Assembly (NCBI RefSeq): GCF_029853695.1
Contig: NZ_CP122537.1
Coordinates: 62,001 to 126,000, forward strand
Reading direction: 5' to 3'
DNA: 64,000 nucleotides
Source of the DNA: Jannaschia sp. GRR-S6-38
Lineage (GTDB): Bacteria; Pseudomonadota; Alphaproteobacteria; Rhodobacterales; Rhodobacteraceae
Positions 39,101-47,039 of this stretch are shown here, piece by piece. Each line of letters opens with the position of its first letter. The stretch's first letter is position 1. The position numbers and the translations under genes are program-made. Under the pieces are notes generated by a model that saw only the letters and a program-made list of their open reading frames with translations, was not told the DNA's origin and ran no database searches.

Positions 39101-39551
39101 ACTCGCCCGTGTGGTCGTCGCCCATCGCCATCAGCACGCCGCCATGCTTCGAGGTGCCGGCCATGTTCGCATGCCGCATCACGTCGCCGGAACGGTCGAC
39201 GCCGGGGCCCTTGCCGTACCAGAGGCCGAACACCCCGTCGAACTTGCCCTCGCCGCGCAGCTCCGCCTGCTGGCTGCCCCAGAGCGCGGTCGCGGCCAGG
39301 TCCTCGTTCAGACCCGGCTGGAAGGTGATGTCGTTGGGCTCCAGCACCTTGCGGGCCTTCGCCATATTCAGGTCGACCCCGCCCAAGGGCGAGCCGCGAT
39401 AGCCGGTGCAGTAGCCGGCCGTGTTGAGCCCGGCCCGGCGGTCCCGCTCCTTCTGCATCAGCATCAGACGGACGAGCGCCTGCGTGCCGTTCAGCAGGAC
39501 GGTATCCTTCGTCAGGTCGTAGCGGTCCGAAAGAGAGACGTCGTGGCGCAT
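36147..39551 (-). CDS. Indolepyruvate ferredoxin oxidoreductase (fused alpha/beta)
   Basis: A 1134-residue fused enzyme oxidatively decarboxylating aryl 2-oxoacids such as indolepyruvate to acyl-CoA with ferredoxin as acceptor. The N-terminal domain has LNGTQALVRLML and GYRGSPLGGVD. The thiamine-diphosphate domain has the GAGIGCHVMALW and DAVAMTGGQHNEG segments. A 4Fe-4S motif CEGCGDCGVQSNC is central (about residue 630), and the gamma domain starts at GVGGTGVMTIGAVMA near 720. The C-terminal part (about 900-1134) carries the DUF6537 extension usual in proteobacterial fusions. GGGAGG precedes ATG 39551. It is divergent from a LysR gene, the likely regulator. Confidence 0.92.
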   Translation of the reverse strand: MRHDVSLSDRYDLTKDTVLLNGTQALVRLMLMQKERDRRAGLNTAGYCTGYRGSPLGGVDLNMAKARKVLEPNDITFQPGLNEDLAATALWGSQQAELRGEGKFDGVFGLWYGKGPGVDRSGDVMRHANMAGTSKHGGVLMAMGDDHTGESSTTCHQSDWALVDVHMPVLSPAGVQEILDFGLYGWALSRYAGVWVGLKTMKDTVEVTSVVDGRPDRLSFITPEFDLPEGGVNIRLNDHWIPQEDRLLGYKRWAAEAFAHANGIDKRMHGKPGAKIGFVAAGKNWLDLVHAMNLLGLDAAECERLGITTYKVGQTWPMDMRGLHDWAEGLELIVCVEEKRKLIEVQVKEAIFDDRRGRRVYGYRKSSAGPILFPQAYALDPADIALKLGGILKEEGRGTDRIEAGLARVTEAKRADNAPEIATRTPWYCSGCPHNTSTKVPEGSRAGAGIGCHVMALWMDRNTEGYTHMGAEGVNWVGESQFSTREHVFQNLGEGTYNHSGILAIRAALAANTTITYKILYNDAVAMTGGQHNEGDLQPEQIARELQAMGVKTIAVVYDEKEGVDRSLFPSGLDWHERAEMPQVQAAMTQVKGVSAILYIQTCAAEKRRRRKRGQFPDPDRRIFINTDVCEGCGDCGVQSNCVSLVPVETAFGTKRAVDQSTCNKDYSCVNGFCPSFVSVEGAELKKRATTEIDTGHLAQPELPVIDHTWNTVITGVGGTGVMTIGAVMAMAAHLDGKGAGLMEMAGLAQKGGAVALHCRLGETPDDISAIRVALGEADALIGGDLVVSAGAKTLALTTTGRTGAVVNAHEIVTGDFTGNPDFKLPADQLTLSLKARLRDGLTMFDASALAEATLGDTIFSNMMILGAAWQKGLVPLSHEAIHRAIELNGAAVERNQRAFELGRWAVLNPEEVTRVLAPSVVALPETPERAEALRAAHLRAYQSKRYARRYTERLETIADPAVRDAVAKGYHKLLAYKDEYEVARLLTETRAKARAAFDGDLKLTYHLAPPFLSKPGPDGRPQKRSFGQWIERFYPLLARGKVLRGTPLDPFGRTAERRMERALIAEYERDLDAVLPLVTDRTREAVVALAELPLSIRGFGPVKDANARKAAKRREDLLAAIRAGGPNLAQAAE

Positions 39552-39576
39552 GGTCGTTCCTCCCGCAACGATTATA

Positions 39577-39593
39577 GGTCACAAATATTGACC
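39577..39593. promoter_or_regulatory. LysR-type operator between the oxidoreductase and lysR genes
   Basis: GGTCA, seven bases and TGACC form a perfect interrupted palindrome, giving the T-N11-A core expected for LysR-type regulators. It lies in the 126-bp divergent gap, 26 bp before the oxidoreductase start. An AT-rich centre (CAAATAT) supports a binding site. Confidence 0.55.
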
Positions 39594-39677
39594 CATAAAG
39601 CGGAATCTTTGTGCGCCGCCCAAGCTTATCTTGTGACGCCGAATGTGCCAAAGCCTTTCCAAACATGAGGGACGCCG

Positions 39678-40580
39678 GTGGACTGGGACAAGCTTCGTAT
39701 CTTTCATGCCGTCGCCGACGCGGGGTCGCTGACCCATGCGGGCGAAGTGCTGCTCCTGTCTCAATCCGCGGTCAGCCGGCAGATTCGCGCGCTGGAGGAA
39801 AGCCTCGACACCACGCTCTTCCACCGCCACGCCCGCGGGCTGATCCTGACCGAGCAGGGCGAGCTGCTCTTCGACGCGACGCAGCACATGACCAAGCGCC
39901 TGGAAGCGGCCGCCGCGCGGATCCGCGACGCGGAGGAGGAGGTGTTCGGCAACCTGCGCGTGACCACCACGATCGGGTTCGGCTCGATCTGGCTCGCGCC
40001 GCGCCTCCCCAAGCTCTACGAGCGCTTCCCCGACCTCAACCTCGACCTGATGCTCGAGGAGCGGGTCCTGGACCTGCCCATGCGCGAGGCCGATGTCGCC
40101 ATCCGCATGAAGGAGCCCAGCCAGGCGGACCTGGTCCGCAAGCGGCTGATGGACATCCGCATGCAGCTCTTCGCGACGCCCGCCTACATCGCCGCGAACG
40201 GCAAGCCCGAGACGCTGCACGACCTCGCCAAGCACCGCCTCATCTGCCAGAGCACCGGCGCCACGCAGGTCAGCGCCGGCGCCACGCTGGTGCGCGAGCT
40301 GATGGCCTACGAGCTGGGGCGCACGCTAATGGTGAACAACTATTTCGGGGTGCTGCAGGGCGTGCTGAGCGATCTCGGCATCGGCGTCCTGCCCGATTAT
40401 CTCAGCCAGGATTTTCCCAACCTCGTCCGGGTGCTGCCTTCGGTCGAATCCAACGAGGTTCCGGTCTTCCTGGCCTTCCCGGAGGAGCTGCGCGGCTCGC
40501 GCCGCATCGAGGCGTTCCGCGATTTCGTGGTCGAGGAGGTCGTGGCCTACCGCAAGGCCCGGCAGGAAAACCCGACCTGA
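39678..40580 (+). CDS. LysR-family transcriptional regulator
   Basis: A 300-residue regulator. The N-terminal winged helix-turn-helix has FHAVADAGSLTHAGEVLLLSQSAVSRQI (core SLTHAGEVLLLSQSAVSRQ at residues 17-35), and the C-terminal type-2 periplasmic-binding fold begins near residue 92. GTG 39678 is chosen as start because it gives MDWDKLRIFHAV, the standard N-terminus for this Rhodobacteraceae group. It is divergent from the indolepyruvate oxidoreductase, with a T-N11-A palindrome between them. A probable small RNA follows its stop. Confidence 0.88.
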   Translation: MDWDKLRIFHAVADAGSLTHAGEVLLLSQSAVSRQIRALEESLDTTLFHRHARGLILTEQGELLFDATQHMTKRLEAAAARIRDAEEEVFGNLRVTTTIGFGSIWLAPRLPKLYERFPDLNLDLMLEERVLDLPMREADVAIRMKEPSQADLVRKRLMDIRMQLFATPAYIAANGKPETLHDLAKHRLICQSTGATQVSAGATLVRELMAYELGRTLMVNNYFGVLQGVLSDLGIGVLPDYLSQDFPNLVRVLPSVESNEVPVFLAFPEELRGSRRIEAFRDFVVEEVVAYRKARQENPT

Positions 40581-40611
40581 CAGTCATGCGCGGGGCGCAT
40601 AGCTGGTTTGC

Positions 40612-40737
40612 ACCGATCGGTTCAGGTTCTGCCTTGTCCGAGGGCAAAGCGCAAACTATCTGGGCAATCGAAGGACGCGAAAGCGTGCTTCACCTCCCTG
40701 TTGGACTTGGCCGGGCCTCGTGCCCGGCTCTTTTTTT
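40612..40737 (+). ncRNA. Candidate small regulatory RNA downstream of lysR
   Basis: The 150-bp stretch after lysR has no convincing coding frame but is laid out like a bacterial small RNA. A hairpin ACGC-GAAA-GCGT (40675-40686) is followed by an apparently unpaired, C-rich stretch containing CACCTCCC (40691-40698), complementary to Shine-Dalgarno sequences, then a strong intrinsic terminator. The 5' end is a guess based on CTGACA (near 40577) and CATAGC (near 40602) as weak promoter elements. It could instead be the 3' UTR of lysR. I do not recognise a named family. Confidence 0.45.
40710..40737 (+). terminator. Strong intrinsic terminator
   Basis: GCCGGGC and GCCCGGC pair over a 5-nt loop and are followed by TC and seven T residues. 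It is a textbook rho-independent terminator on the plus strand, ending lysR or the small RNA before convergent sufE. Confidence 0.93.
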
Positions 40738-40754
40738 GTTCGGGGGCGCCGCCC

Positions 40755-41180
40755 TCAGGCCGCCTTGGCCGCGGCGACCGAGCGGATGCGCTCCACCATC
40801 GCGCGCAACCCGTTCGACCGCTGCGACGACAGATGGTCGTTCAGGCCCAGACGCCCCAGCTCGGCCGCGGCATCGACCTCCAGCACCTCCTGAAGCGACA
40901 GCCCGGCATAGAGCTCGTGCAGGATCGCGATCAGGCCGCGCACGATCATCGCATCCGACTCGCCCTCGAAATCGAACTGCGCCTGCGCGCCCTGCCCCTC
41001 GATCCGCGGATGCAGCCAGACCTGGCTGGCGCAGCCGTCGACCTTGGTCGCCGGCACCTTCAGCGCGTCGGGCAGCGGCGGCATCGCCTTGCCCATGTCG
41101 ATCACGTGGCGATAGCGGTCTTCCCAGTCGTCGAGGAACGCGAAGGTCTCGACCAGCTCCTCGAAACGTTCCTGTGCCAT
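40755..41180 (-). CDS. sufE: SufE-family sulfur acceptor
   Basis: A 141-residue protein that accepts persulfide sulfur from the cysteine desulfurase SufS for iron-sulphur cluster assembly. The family core RYRHVIDMG, KVDGCASQVWL with the sulfur-accepting Cys (about residue 53), and RGLIAILHELYAG are present. Start at ATG 41180, with GGAGG six bases upstream; ATG 41186 would abut that site. No other suf gene is adjacent. Confidence 0.9.
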   Translation of the reverse strand: MAQERFEELVETFAFLDDWEDRYRHVIDMGKAMPPLPDALKVPATKVDGCASQVWLHPRIEGQGAQAQFDFEGESDAMIVRGLIAILHELYAGLSLQEVLEVDAAAELGRLGLNDHLSSQRSNGLRAMVERIRSVAAAKAA

Positions 41181-41295
41181 CGCCATCCTCCATTCGCCTG
41201 TCCCGCAGGTAGGCGCGCCGCCCGCCGAGGTCCAGCCCGCTTCCCAAAGCGCGACGTTTGGGCTAGCCCCTTCGGGCAAGAGACGGAGGGACGGT

Positions 41296-41745
41296 ATGGG
41301 ATGGACGGGACGGATCGCCGCGGCGGCCGCGCTGCTGGCACTTGTGGGCTGCGGACTTGGCCAGACGCGGCTCAATCCGCTGAACTGGTTCGGCCGCGAC
41401 AGCTCCGAGCGGATCGAGGCCGCCGCCGCCGTGCCGACGCGGCCGGTCGTGGATCAGGTCGTCTCGCTCTCGGCGGCGCCGATGCCGGGCGGCGCGATCA
41501 TCTCGACCGTGGGCCTGCCGCCGACCCAGGGCTTCTGGGAGGCCCAGCTCGTCCGCCTGCCCACCGAAGCGCCGGGCACGCTGCTCCTGGAATTCCGCAT
41601 CCTTCCGCCGATCGAGCCCAAGCCCGCCGGCACCCAGCCCTCGCGCGAAGTGCTCGCCGGCACCTTCATCAGTGACCAGGACCTCGCCGGGATCCGGACG
41701 ATCACCGTCCAGGGCCGCCAGAACCGCCGCAGCATCCGCCGCTGA
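41296..41745 (+). CDS. Putative lipoprotein
   Basis: A 149-residue protein of unknown function. A signal peptide with lipobox LVGC puts the lipidated Cys at residue 19. The mature part has a WFGRDSS segment, a Pro-rich middle and a basic end (NRRSIRR). GGAGGGACGGT precedes the ATG. It stands alone between divergent sufE and a convergent MetE-like gene. Confidence 0.78.
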   Translation: MGWTGRIAAAAALLALVGCGLGQTRLNPLNWFGRDSSERIEAAAAVPTRPVVDQVVSLSAAPMPGGAIISTVGLPPTQGFWEAQLVRLPTEAPGTLLLEFRILPPIEPKPAGTQPSREVLAGTFISDQDLAGIRTITVQGRQNRRSIRR

Positions 41746-41778
41746 GGCGCTAGGGCTTGGGGGCGGCGCGCCGCGCGC

Positions 41779-42909
41779 TTAGACGCGCGCGCTCGCCAGC
41801 CGGGCGCCTTCCGCCATGGCGGCGAGCTTGGCATAGGCGATATCGGGATCGACTGCGCCGAACCCCGCGAAGGTGCCGAAGCCGCAATCGCTGCCCGCGA
41901 TGACGCGCTCGGGGCCGACGATACGGGCGAAACGCTCCAGCCGCTCGGCCACGACCTCCGGATGTTCGACGAAATTCGTCGTGGTGTCGACGACGCCCGG
42001 CACCAGCACCTTGTCGTCGGGGATCTCGGCGGCGCGGTCGCGCCAGACCTGCCATTCATGCGCGTGGCGCGGGTTCGACGTCTCGAACAGAAGCTGCGAG
42101 GCGGCGACCTTCAGGAAGGTCGCGAAGACCGCGTCCATCGGGATGTCGCAGACATGCGGCCCCTCGTAATTGCCCCAGCAGATATGCACCCGCACCCGGC
42201 TCGGATCGATGCCCGACAGCGCGGCATTCAGCGCCGCGACATGGCTTTCGGCGATCTTGACGAATTCCGCGTCGCTCAGGTCCTGGAACAGCATGTGCCG
42301 CGACAGCGCGAGGTCGGGGCAGTCGAGCTGCAGATAGAGGCCGGCATCCACGATCGTGCGGTATTCCGCGGCCATCGCGTCCGACAGCGCGGCCAGATAG
42401 GCGTCGCGCGTCGGGTAATGGTCGTTCTGCAGGAACAGGCTGATGACGCCGGGGCTGGCCGCGTTCATGAAGCCCTCGGTCGCGCCATGCGCGGCCATCG
42501 CGGATTTCAGGTTGGCGATATCGGCCTGCAACTCGCCCTGCCCCTTCGAGCGGACCTCGCCCGTGCACATCGGCCGCGCGTATTTCGGCGTGCCCCCATC
42601 CGCCGCCAGGCGCTTCAGGAAGCTCGGAAACAGCTTCAGATCGGCCGGCGCGTTGCGCGGACTGTCGCCCGAGAAGCCGGTATAGCGATCCTTCACATAG
42701 GTGGCGTAGCTGATCTTCGACGTCTCGCCGTCCGAGACGATATCCACCCCCGCCTCGACCTGCCGGCGCACCGTCTCGGCGCAGGCATCGCGCATCTGTG
42801 CGGCGAAGGCGTCCGGGTCGTAGGGCTCGCCGCGTTCGCGGGCGAAGATCATGTCCACCGTTTCCTGCGTTCGCGGCAGCGAGCCGACATGGGTTGTGCG
42901 GATGGTCAT
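41779..42909 (-). CDS. MetE-like methyltransferase (C-terminal catalytic domain only)
   Basis: A 376-residue protein of the cobalamin-independent methionine synthase C-terminal family. THVGSLPR begins the barrel, VDIVSDGETSK follows, and the zinc-site region has VHICWGNYEGPH and GSDCGFGTF. It is half the length of full MetE, lacking the N-terminal barrel that helps bind folate. Such core proteins often use another methyl donor, in some cases a methyl-corrinoid protein. Start at ATG 42909. Methyl donor and acceptor cannot be decided here; the C1 genes 15 kb away may or may not be related. Confidence 0.8.
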   Translation of the reverse strand: MTIRTTHVGSLPRTQETVDMIFARERGEPYDPDAFAAQMRDACAETVRRQVEAGVDIVSDGETSKISYATYVKDRYTGFSGDSPRNAPADLKLFPSFLKRLAADGGTPKYARPMCTGEVRSKGQGELQADIANLKSAMAAHGATEGFMNAASPGVISLFLQNDHYPTRDAYLAALSDAMAAEYRTIVDAGLYLQLDCPDLALSRHMLFQDLSDAEFVKIAESHVAALNAALSGIDPSRVRVHICWGNYEGPHVCDIPMDAVFATFLKVAASQLLFETSNPRHAHEWQVWRDRAAEIPDDKVLVPGVVDTTTNFVEHPEVVAERLERFARIVGPERVIAGSDCGFGTFAGFGAVDPDIAYAKLAAMAEGARLASARV

Positions 42910-42996
42910 TCGGCGGCCCTCCCCTGATCGCGCAGGGCCTGCGTGCCACGCAGCCCTCGCGCGCACAAGCCAAGGCCGCCGCTCGCCGCGTGTCGC

Positions 42997-44007
42997 TCAG
43001 GACGACGCCGTCGCGGCCCCGGCCGGCAGGCGCCGCGCGCCGCGCGCGCGGATCGGGGACCCGAAGCGGCCATCGACCGGCGGGAGGATCCGGACCGGGC
43101 CCCGCTTCCAGGCCGACAGGCGCATCAGCGCGCGAATGTCCTCGACCTCGGCCGGCGCGATGCCCAAGCCAGCGATCGCGTCTTCCGACAGACCGCGATC
43201 CAGCGCGTCGATGACGGTATCGATGACCGCGTAGTCATGCCCGATCCCGAACTCGTCGGTGACGCCGCGGGCCATGTCGGGCGACGGCTTCTGAGCCACG
43301 ATGTCGGGCGGAATGTCCAGCGCCACCGCCAGCTGCCGCAGCTGCGTTTTCAGAAGGCCGGTCATCGGCTGATAGGGCAAATCGTCGATGCCGTCCTTCA
43401 CGAACCAACCGACTTCGCATTCGGAGCGGTTGGCGGCCCCCACGGGCAGCAGGTTCCGGCTGGCCGCCATCTCCTCCAGAAGCGTGCGCCGGAAGATATG
43501 CCGGACGCGAAAGCCGGCATCCACCTGGCGCATCGAGAAATCGAAGAGCAGCCGCTTGTACCACGGGCGCAGCCTCTCTCCGCCCCCGGCCCGCAGGCTG
43601 GAGCGGAACGGATTCTCGCGGCAGATGCGCCAATAGCTTGCCGAGGACAGGCGCGCGACGAGCGGCGAGACCTGGAGCAGGCGCAGGAAGAGCGGGCGAT
43701 AGACCCCGGTCCCGACCAGATCCGCCGTGATGTCGCGCCGTTCGAGATCGAGGCCCAGCGCCTCCGCGACCCGGCGCGCCTTCCGGTCCAGTTCGGGCTC
43801 GCTCACCCGGTCCCCCATATAGACGGCCGTGCATCCCGCAGGCCCGACGGCGCGGACGGCCAGCGCCGCGAGGACAGCACTGTCCAGCCCGCCGCTGAGC
43901 CCGAAGATCAGCCCCTCCGCCCGCGCCTCCGCCACCCTTGCGCGCAGGTCGGCGACCAGCGCGTCGATCGCGTCATCTGTCGAGATCGTCAGATCGAGAT
44001 TTTCCAT
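42997..44007 (-). CDS. NAD synthetase-like amidotransferase (NadE family)
   Basis: A 336-residue ATP-pyrophosphatase. The P-loop SGGLDSA is at residues 38-44 and the second nucleotide region FEIGHDYA-like GIGHDYAVID near residue 250. The family makes NAD from deamido-NAD and ammonia; there is no glutaminase domain. RNLLPVGAANRSECEVGWFVKDG resembles the NadE loop GTxNxSE. It is longer and more divergent than housekeeping NadE, so it may be a paralogue. GGAGGG precedes ATG 44007. The 286 bp to the channel gene show no gene. Confidence 0.75.
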   Translation of the reverse strand: MENLDLTISTDDAIDALVADLRARVAEARAEGLIFGLSGGLDSAVLAALAVRAVGPAGCTAVYMGDRVSEPELDRKARRVAEALGLDLERRDITADLVGTGVYRPLFLRLLQVSPLVARLSSASYWRICRENPFRSSLRAGGGERLRPWYKRLLFDFSMRQVDAGFRVRHIFRRTLLEEMAASRNLLPVGAANRSECEVGWFVKDGIDDLPYQPMTGLLKTQLRQLAVALDIPPDIVAQKPSPDMARGVTDEFGIGHDYAVIDTVIDALDRGLSEDAIAGLGIAPAEVEDIRALMRLSAWKRGPVRILPPVDGRFGSPIRARGARRLPAGAATASS

Positions 44008-44293
44008 GGGCCCTCCGCCATTTGCGCGAAGCCTTGCCACGGATCGGAACGGGCGGCCTTGACGCACGGCAATCCGGTCCGGCCCGGGTGGCCACCGGGG
44101 CGATCGCCCATCCGTCCACCGCTTAGGGCGTCGTCCGCGCAAGGGGACGGCACCCATCCCGCTGCCGACGGGCCCGATCCGGATGACGCGCCCTAGGAAT
44201 GCGGGCCACCCGGCACGCGCGACCCGGCATTTCGCCCTTGAACACCCGCCCCCCGGTCCGCATCTGCCCTGAGGGACAACAGGAAGAACGGAC

Positions 44294-45085
44294 ATGCGGG
44301 ACCGGATCAGGGCGCTTGTCGATCACCCCCTCTTCGAACGGGCGGTGATCGGGCTCATCGTGGCCAATGCGATCAGCCTCGGGCTCGAGACCGTCGATCC
44401 CGTGATGGCCGCGATCGGCGATCTGCTGACAGCCTTCGACCGCCTGGTAGTGATGATCTTCGTGGCCGAATTGGCGCTGCGCTTCGTCGCCTCGCCCACG
44501 CGCTTCGTCCGGGATCCGTGGCGATGGTTCGACACGGTGATCGTCGCGGTCGCGCTGATCCCGACGACGGGGGCGCTCTCGGCGCTGCGGGCCTTCCGGG
44601 TGCTGCGCGGCCTGCGACTCATCTCGACGGTGCCGGCGATGCGACGCGTGGTGCAGGGCCTTCTGGACGCGCTGCCGGGCATGGGATCGATCGTGCTGTT
44701 GCTGGGCCTGATCTTCTACATCTTCTCGGTCCTGACGACCAAGGCCTTCGGCGCCGACTTCCCGGACTGGTTCGGCGATCTGGGCCGGTCGGCCTACACG
44801 CTCTTCCAGATCATGACGCTGGAAAGCTGGTCGATGGGGATCGTCCGCCCGGTGATGGAGGCCTATCCCTGGGCTTGGGCGGTGTTCCTGCCCTTCATCC
44901 TCGCCACGGCCTTCACCGTGCTCAACCTCTTCATCGGGGTCATCGTCGACGCCATGCAATCCGAGCACGCGCGCGAGGCCGCGGCCGAGCGCGAGGGGCT
45001 GATGGGCGAGACCGAGATGATCCTCGCCGAGGTGCGCGCCCTGCGGGCCGAGGTGGCCGAGATGAAGCGTCCGCCCCGCGCGTGA
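44294..45085 (+). CDS. Bacterial voltage-gated sodium channel (NaChBac/NavBac type)
   Basis: A 263-residue six-helix channel subunit, tetrameric in the family. The S4 sensor has Arg at 99, 102, 105 and 108, each third position, in LRAFRVLRGLRL. The selectivity filter is TLESW at 175-179, as in NaChBac, which favours sodium. S6 (about 195-222) ends in a C-terminal neck and coiled coil with repeated Glu/Ala/Leu (about 225-258). Such channels occur in marine alphaproteobacteria. AGGAAG precedes ATG 44294. Convergent with the bicupin gene. Confidence 0.9.
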   Translation: MRDRIRALVDHPLFERAVIGLIVANAISLGLETVDPVMAAIGDLLTAFDRLVVMIFVAELALRFVASPTRFVRDPWRWFDTVIVAVALIPTTGALSALRAFRVLRGLRLISTVPAMRRVVQGLLDALPGMGSIVLLLGLIFYIFSVLTTKAFGADFPDWFGDLGRSAYTLFQIMTLESWSMGIVRPVMEAYPWAWAVFLPFILATAFTVLNLFIGVIVDAMQSEHAREAAAEREGLMGETEMILAEVRALRAEVAEMKRPPRA

Positions 45086-45089
45086 CGCC

Positions 45090-46040
45090 TCAGCCGATGG
45101 CGCTGGGGCCCGCGGGGTCGTCCGTCGCCACGACGTGGTAGAGCGCGGCCTCGCCCTCCATCGACGGCCAGGCCGCGTGATCCAGCCCGCCGGGCACCGA
45201 GGCCGTGTCCCCCGGCGCCAGCACCGTCTCGCCGCCCTCCCAGACGAGCTTCCAATGCCCCTTCGCGGGCATAAGGACCGAAGGCCGGTCGTGGCGGTGC
45301 CGCGTCTCGGTCGCCGAGCTCCGCGTGATCAAATCGACCTCGAAGCCCGGCCGGTCGCGGATGATCCCGGTCGCGCCGATCACCTTGACCGGCTTGTCCT
45401 TCGCCAGCGCCACCATGTCCCAGTAGCGCCGCACGCCCCAGCCCACGACCTGCATCGGCGACATCTCGGGATAGTCGGCCAGCTCCGCCTCGGTCAGCTT
45501 GGGCATCGGGCCCACACCCGCGGGCAGGCGCTCGCCGCGCTTCGTGTCGTAGAGCTTGCCGTTCGCGCCCAGCACCAGCCCGTGATCGGCCGCGTCCTCG
45601 ATGACCTGCGGCGCCCAGATCACGCCGCCGCCCGCGTCGTCGCCGCCCAGGATCGCCATGATCATCGCGTAATCGGTGCCGATATTTTCGAATCCGCGGA
45701 AGATGCCGGTCGGGATGTCGATGATGTCGCCTTCCTCCAGCACGACCTCGCCCGCGTCGCCATGCCGGCCCCAGAAGAAGCGCCAGCGCCCCGACAGCAC
45801 GAAGAACACCTCCGCCGTCCGGTGGCTGTGCAGCGAGTTGCGGCATTTCGGCGGCTGCCCCGCCGCGCCGATGTTGAAGCCGTGCGGCGTGGTGATGTGG
45901 ACGAACTGGTCGGCCGATTCCGACACGCCGCCGCCGATGATGGTGAAGTTCTCCTTGCGGTCCGATCCGGGCGTATGCGCGTCGATGAAGGCGGTCTTGC
46001 AGGGCCGAAGCTCGCCGTAGCGGACGATGTCGGGGGTCAT
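45090..46040 (-). CDS. Bicupin protein (gentisate-dioxygenase-like fold)
   Basis: A 316-residue protein with two cupin domains. The first (about 65-140) has SLHSHRTAEVFFVLSGRW with metal-ligand-like His and Glu and the second-motif GDIIDIPTGIFRGFEN. The second (about 230-300) has TRHRHDRPSVLMPAKGHWKL and PGDTASVPGGLDHAAW. It could be a ring-cleaving dioxygenase or an isomerase; substrate unknown. GAGGAGGAGAGAG precedes the ATG. It is last in a minus-strand set SDR, LacI, SnoaL-like and bicupin. Confidence 0.72.
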   Translation of the reverse strand: MTPDIVRYGELRPCKTAFIDAHTPGSDRKENFTIIGGGVSESADQFVHITTPHGFNIGAAGQPPKCRNSLHSHRTAEVFFVLSGRWRFFWGRHGDAGEVVLEEGDIIDIPTGIFRGFENIGTDYAMIMAILGGDDAGGGVIWAPQVIEDAADHGLVLGANGKLYDTKRGERLPAGVGPMPKLTEAELADYPEMSPMQVVGWGVRRYWDMVALAKDKPVKVIGATGIIRDRPGFEVDLITRSSATETRHRHDRPSVLMPAKGHWKLVWEGGETVLAPGDTASVPGGLDHAAWPSMEGEAALYHVVATDDPAGPSAIG

Positions 46041-46070
46041 GATCTCTCTCCTCCTCGCGGGGCCGTCCGG

Positions 46071-47039
46071 TCAGGCCTGGCCCAGATGGATCTGCTTCCA
46101 GATCGCCGTCTCGTCATAGAGCGTCCATTCCCGCCGCAGCCCCCAGGGTCCGAACTCGGCATGGGTGATGCCCAGCACGTAGACCATCGCGCCCGACGGC
46201 GCGCCGAAGCCGCCCCAGCCCGAATGCCGCCCCCAGAGCGACCAGCGCACCGCCGCGCGCGGCGGCATCATCGGGTCCTCGCGGCCGATCACGTGATGGA
46301 CGGCGAATTCCGCGTCGGGGAAGGACGCGCGCAGCTGCATCCAGAACCGGTCGGCCTCCGCCGGGCCGTGACAGGTCTGGCCGCCGGGATATTCCAGCTG
46401 CGCCGCCCGGTCGTAGGTCTGCCCGATCAGCCGCAGGTCGGCGCCCATGATCCGGGTGAGCAACTCCTCCAGCCGCGCGCCCCATTCATTGTCATTGCCG
46501 CGGCCCGAGTAAGGCCCGGGCCGGTCGGTCTCGGGCGTCAGCGGCCGGATGCAGGCCTCGGGGCCGCCCTCGCGCGCGATCAGGTCGGCGGCATAGTCGC
46601 GCGGGGCCATGCCCAGCTGATGCGCGATCGCGCCCTGGTCGCGGATCAGCCATTCGTCGTCGATCCGGATGCCCGCGACATGGCAATCGGCCATGATCCG
46701 GTAGGTCAGCCGCTTCCCCGTCGCGGGGCCATAGACGCCGTCGCCCAGATGGGTGGCCTGGCTGAACAGCCGGTGCGAGGACAGGACCCCCGTCTCCGGT
46801 TCGCCCGACCAGATCACGTCCTCGCCCAGCAGCGTCCGGTCCGGAAACTCCGCCAGCGTCGCCATGGTCGCGCCGATCACATTGCGGTTGCCCTCGACCA
46901 CCGAGCCGGGCGAGCGCACGATGATGTCCGGCGCGTAATAGTCGTGGAGGGTCGCGATCCCCCGATCCTCCCAGATCTCCTTGGTGATGCCGATGATGTA
47001 GCCGGGGATATCCGCCCAGCGGTCCATGTAGCCGGTCAT
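46071..47039 (-). CDS. SnoaL-like (NTF2-fold) protein, two domains
   Basis: A 322-residue protein with two NTF2/SnoaL-like halves, one at about 10-140 (YYAPDIIVRSPGSVVEG) and the other at about 170-310 (YDRAAQLEYPGGQTCHG, FPDAEFAVHHVIG). Relatives are called ester cyclases or polyketide cyclases. The start at ATG 47039 overlaps the LacI stop (ATGA) and has an AAGGA site; ATG 47048 abuts that site. A second, related two-domain protein lies at 49527-50474. Function unknown, probably enzymatic in the adjacent catabolic set. Confidence 0.7.
   Translation of the reverse strand: MTGYMDRWADIPGYIIGITKEIWEDRGIATLHDYYAPDIIVRSPGSVVEGNRNVIGATMATLAEFPDRTLLGEDVIWSGEPETGVLSSHRLFSQATHLGDGVYGPATGKRLTYRIMADCHVAGIRIDDEWLIRDQGAIAHQLGMAPRDYAADLIAREGGPEACIRPLTPETDRPGPYSGRGNDNEWGARLEELLTRIMGADLRLIGQTYDRAAQLEYPGGQTCHGPAEADRFWMQLRASFPDAEFAVHHVIGREDPMMPPRAAVRWSLWGRHSGWGGFGAPSGAMVYVLGITHAEFGPWGLRREWTLYDETAIWKQIHLGQA

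Noticed and set aside
36531..39668. A second open frame of over 1000 codons opposite the indolepyruvate oxidoreductase
   Set aside because: Same cause: antisense shadow of a strongly supported gene, no binding site and no recognisable domain.
40588..40650. tRNA-like wording (GCGCATAGCTGGTTTGC..., GGTTCAGGTTC) downstream of lysR
   Set aside because: No acceptor, anticodon or T-stem pairing can be made; treated as part of a candidate small RNA.
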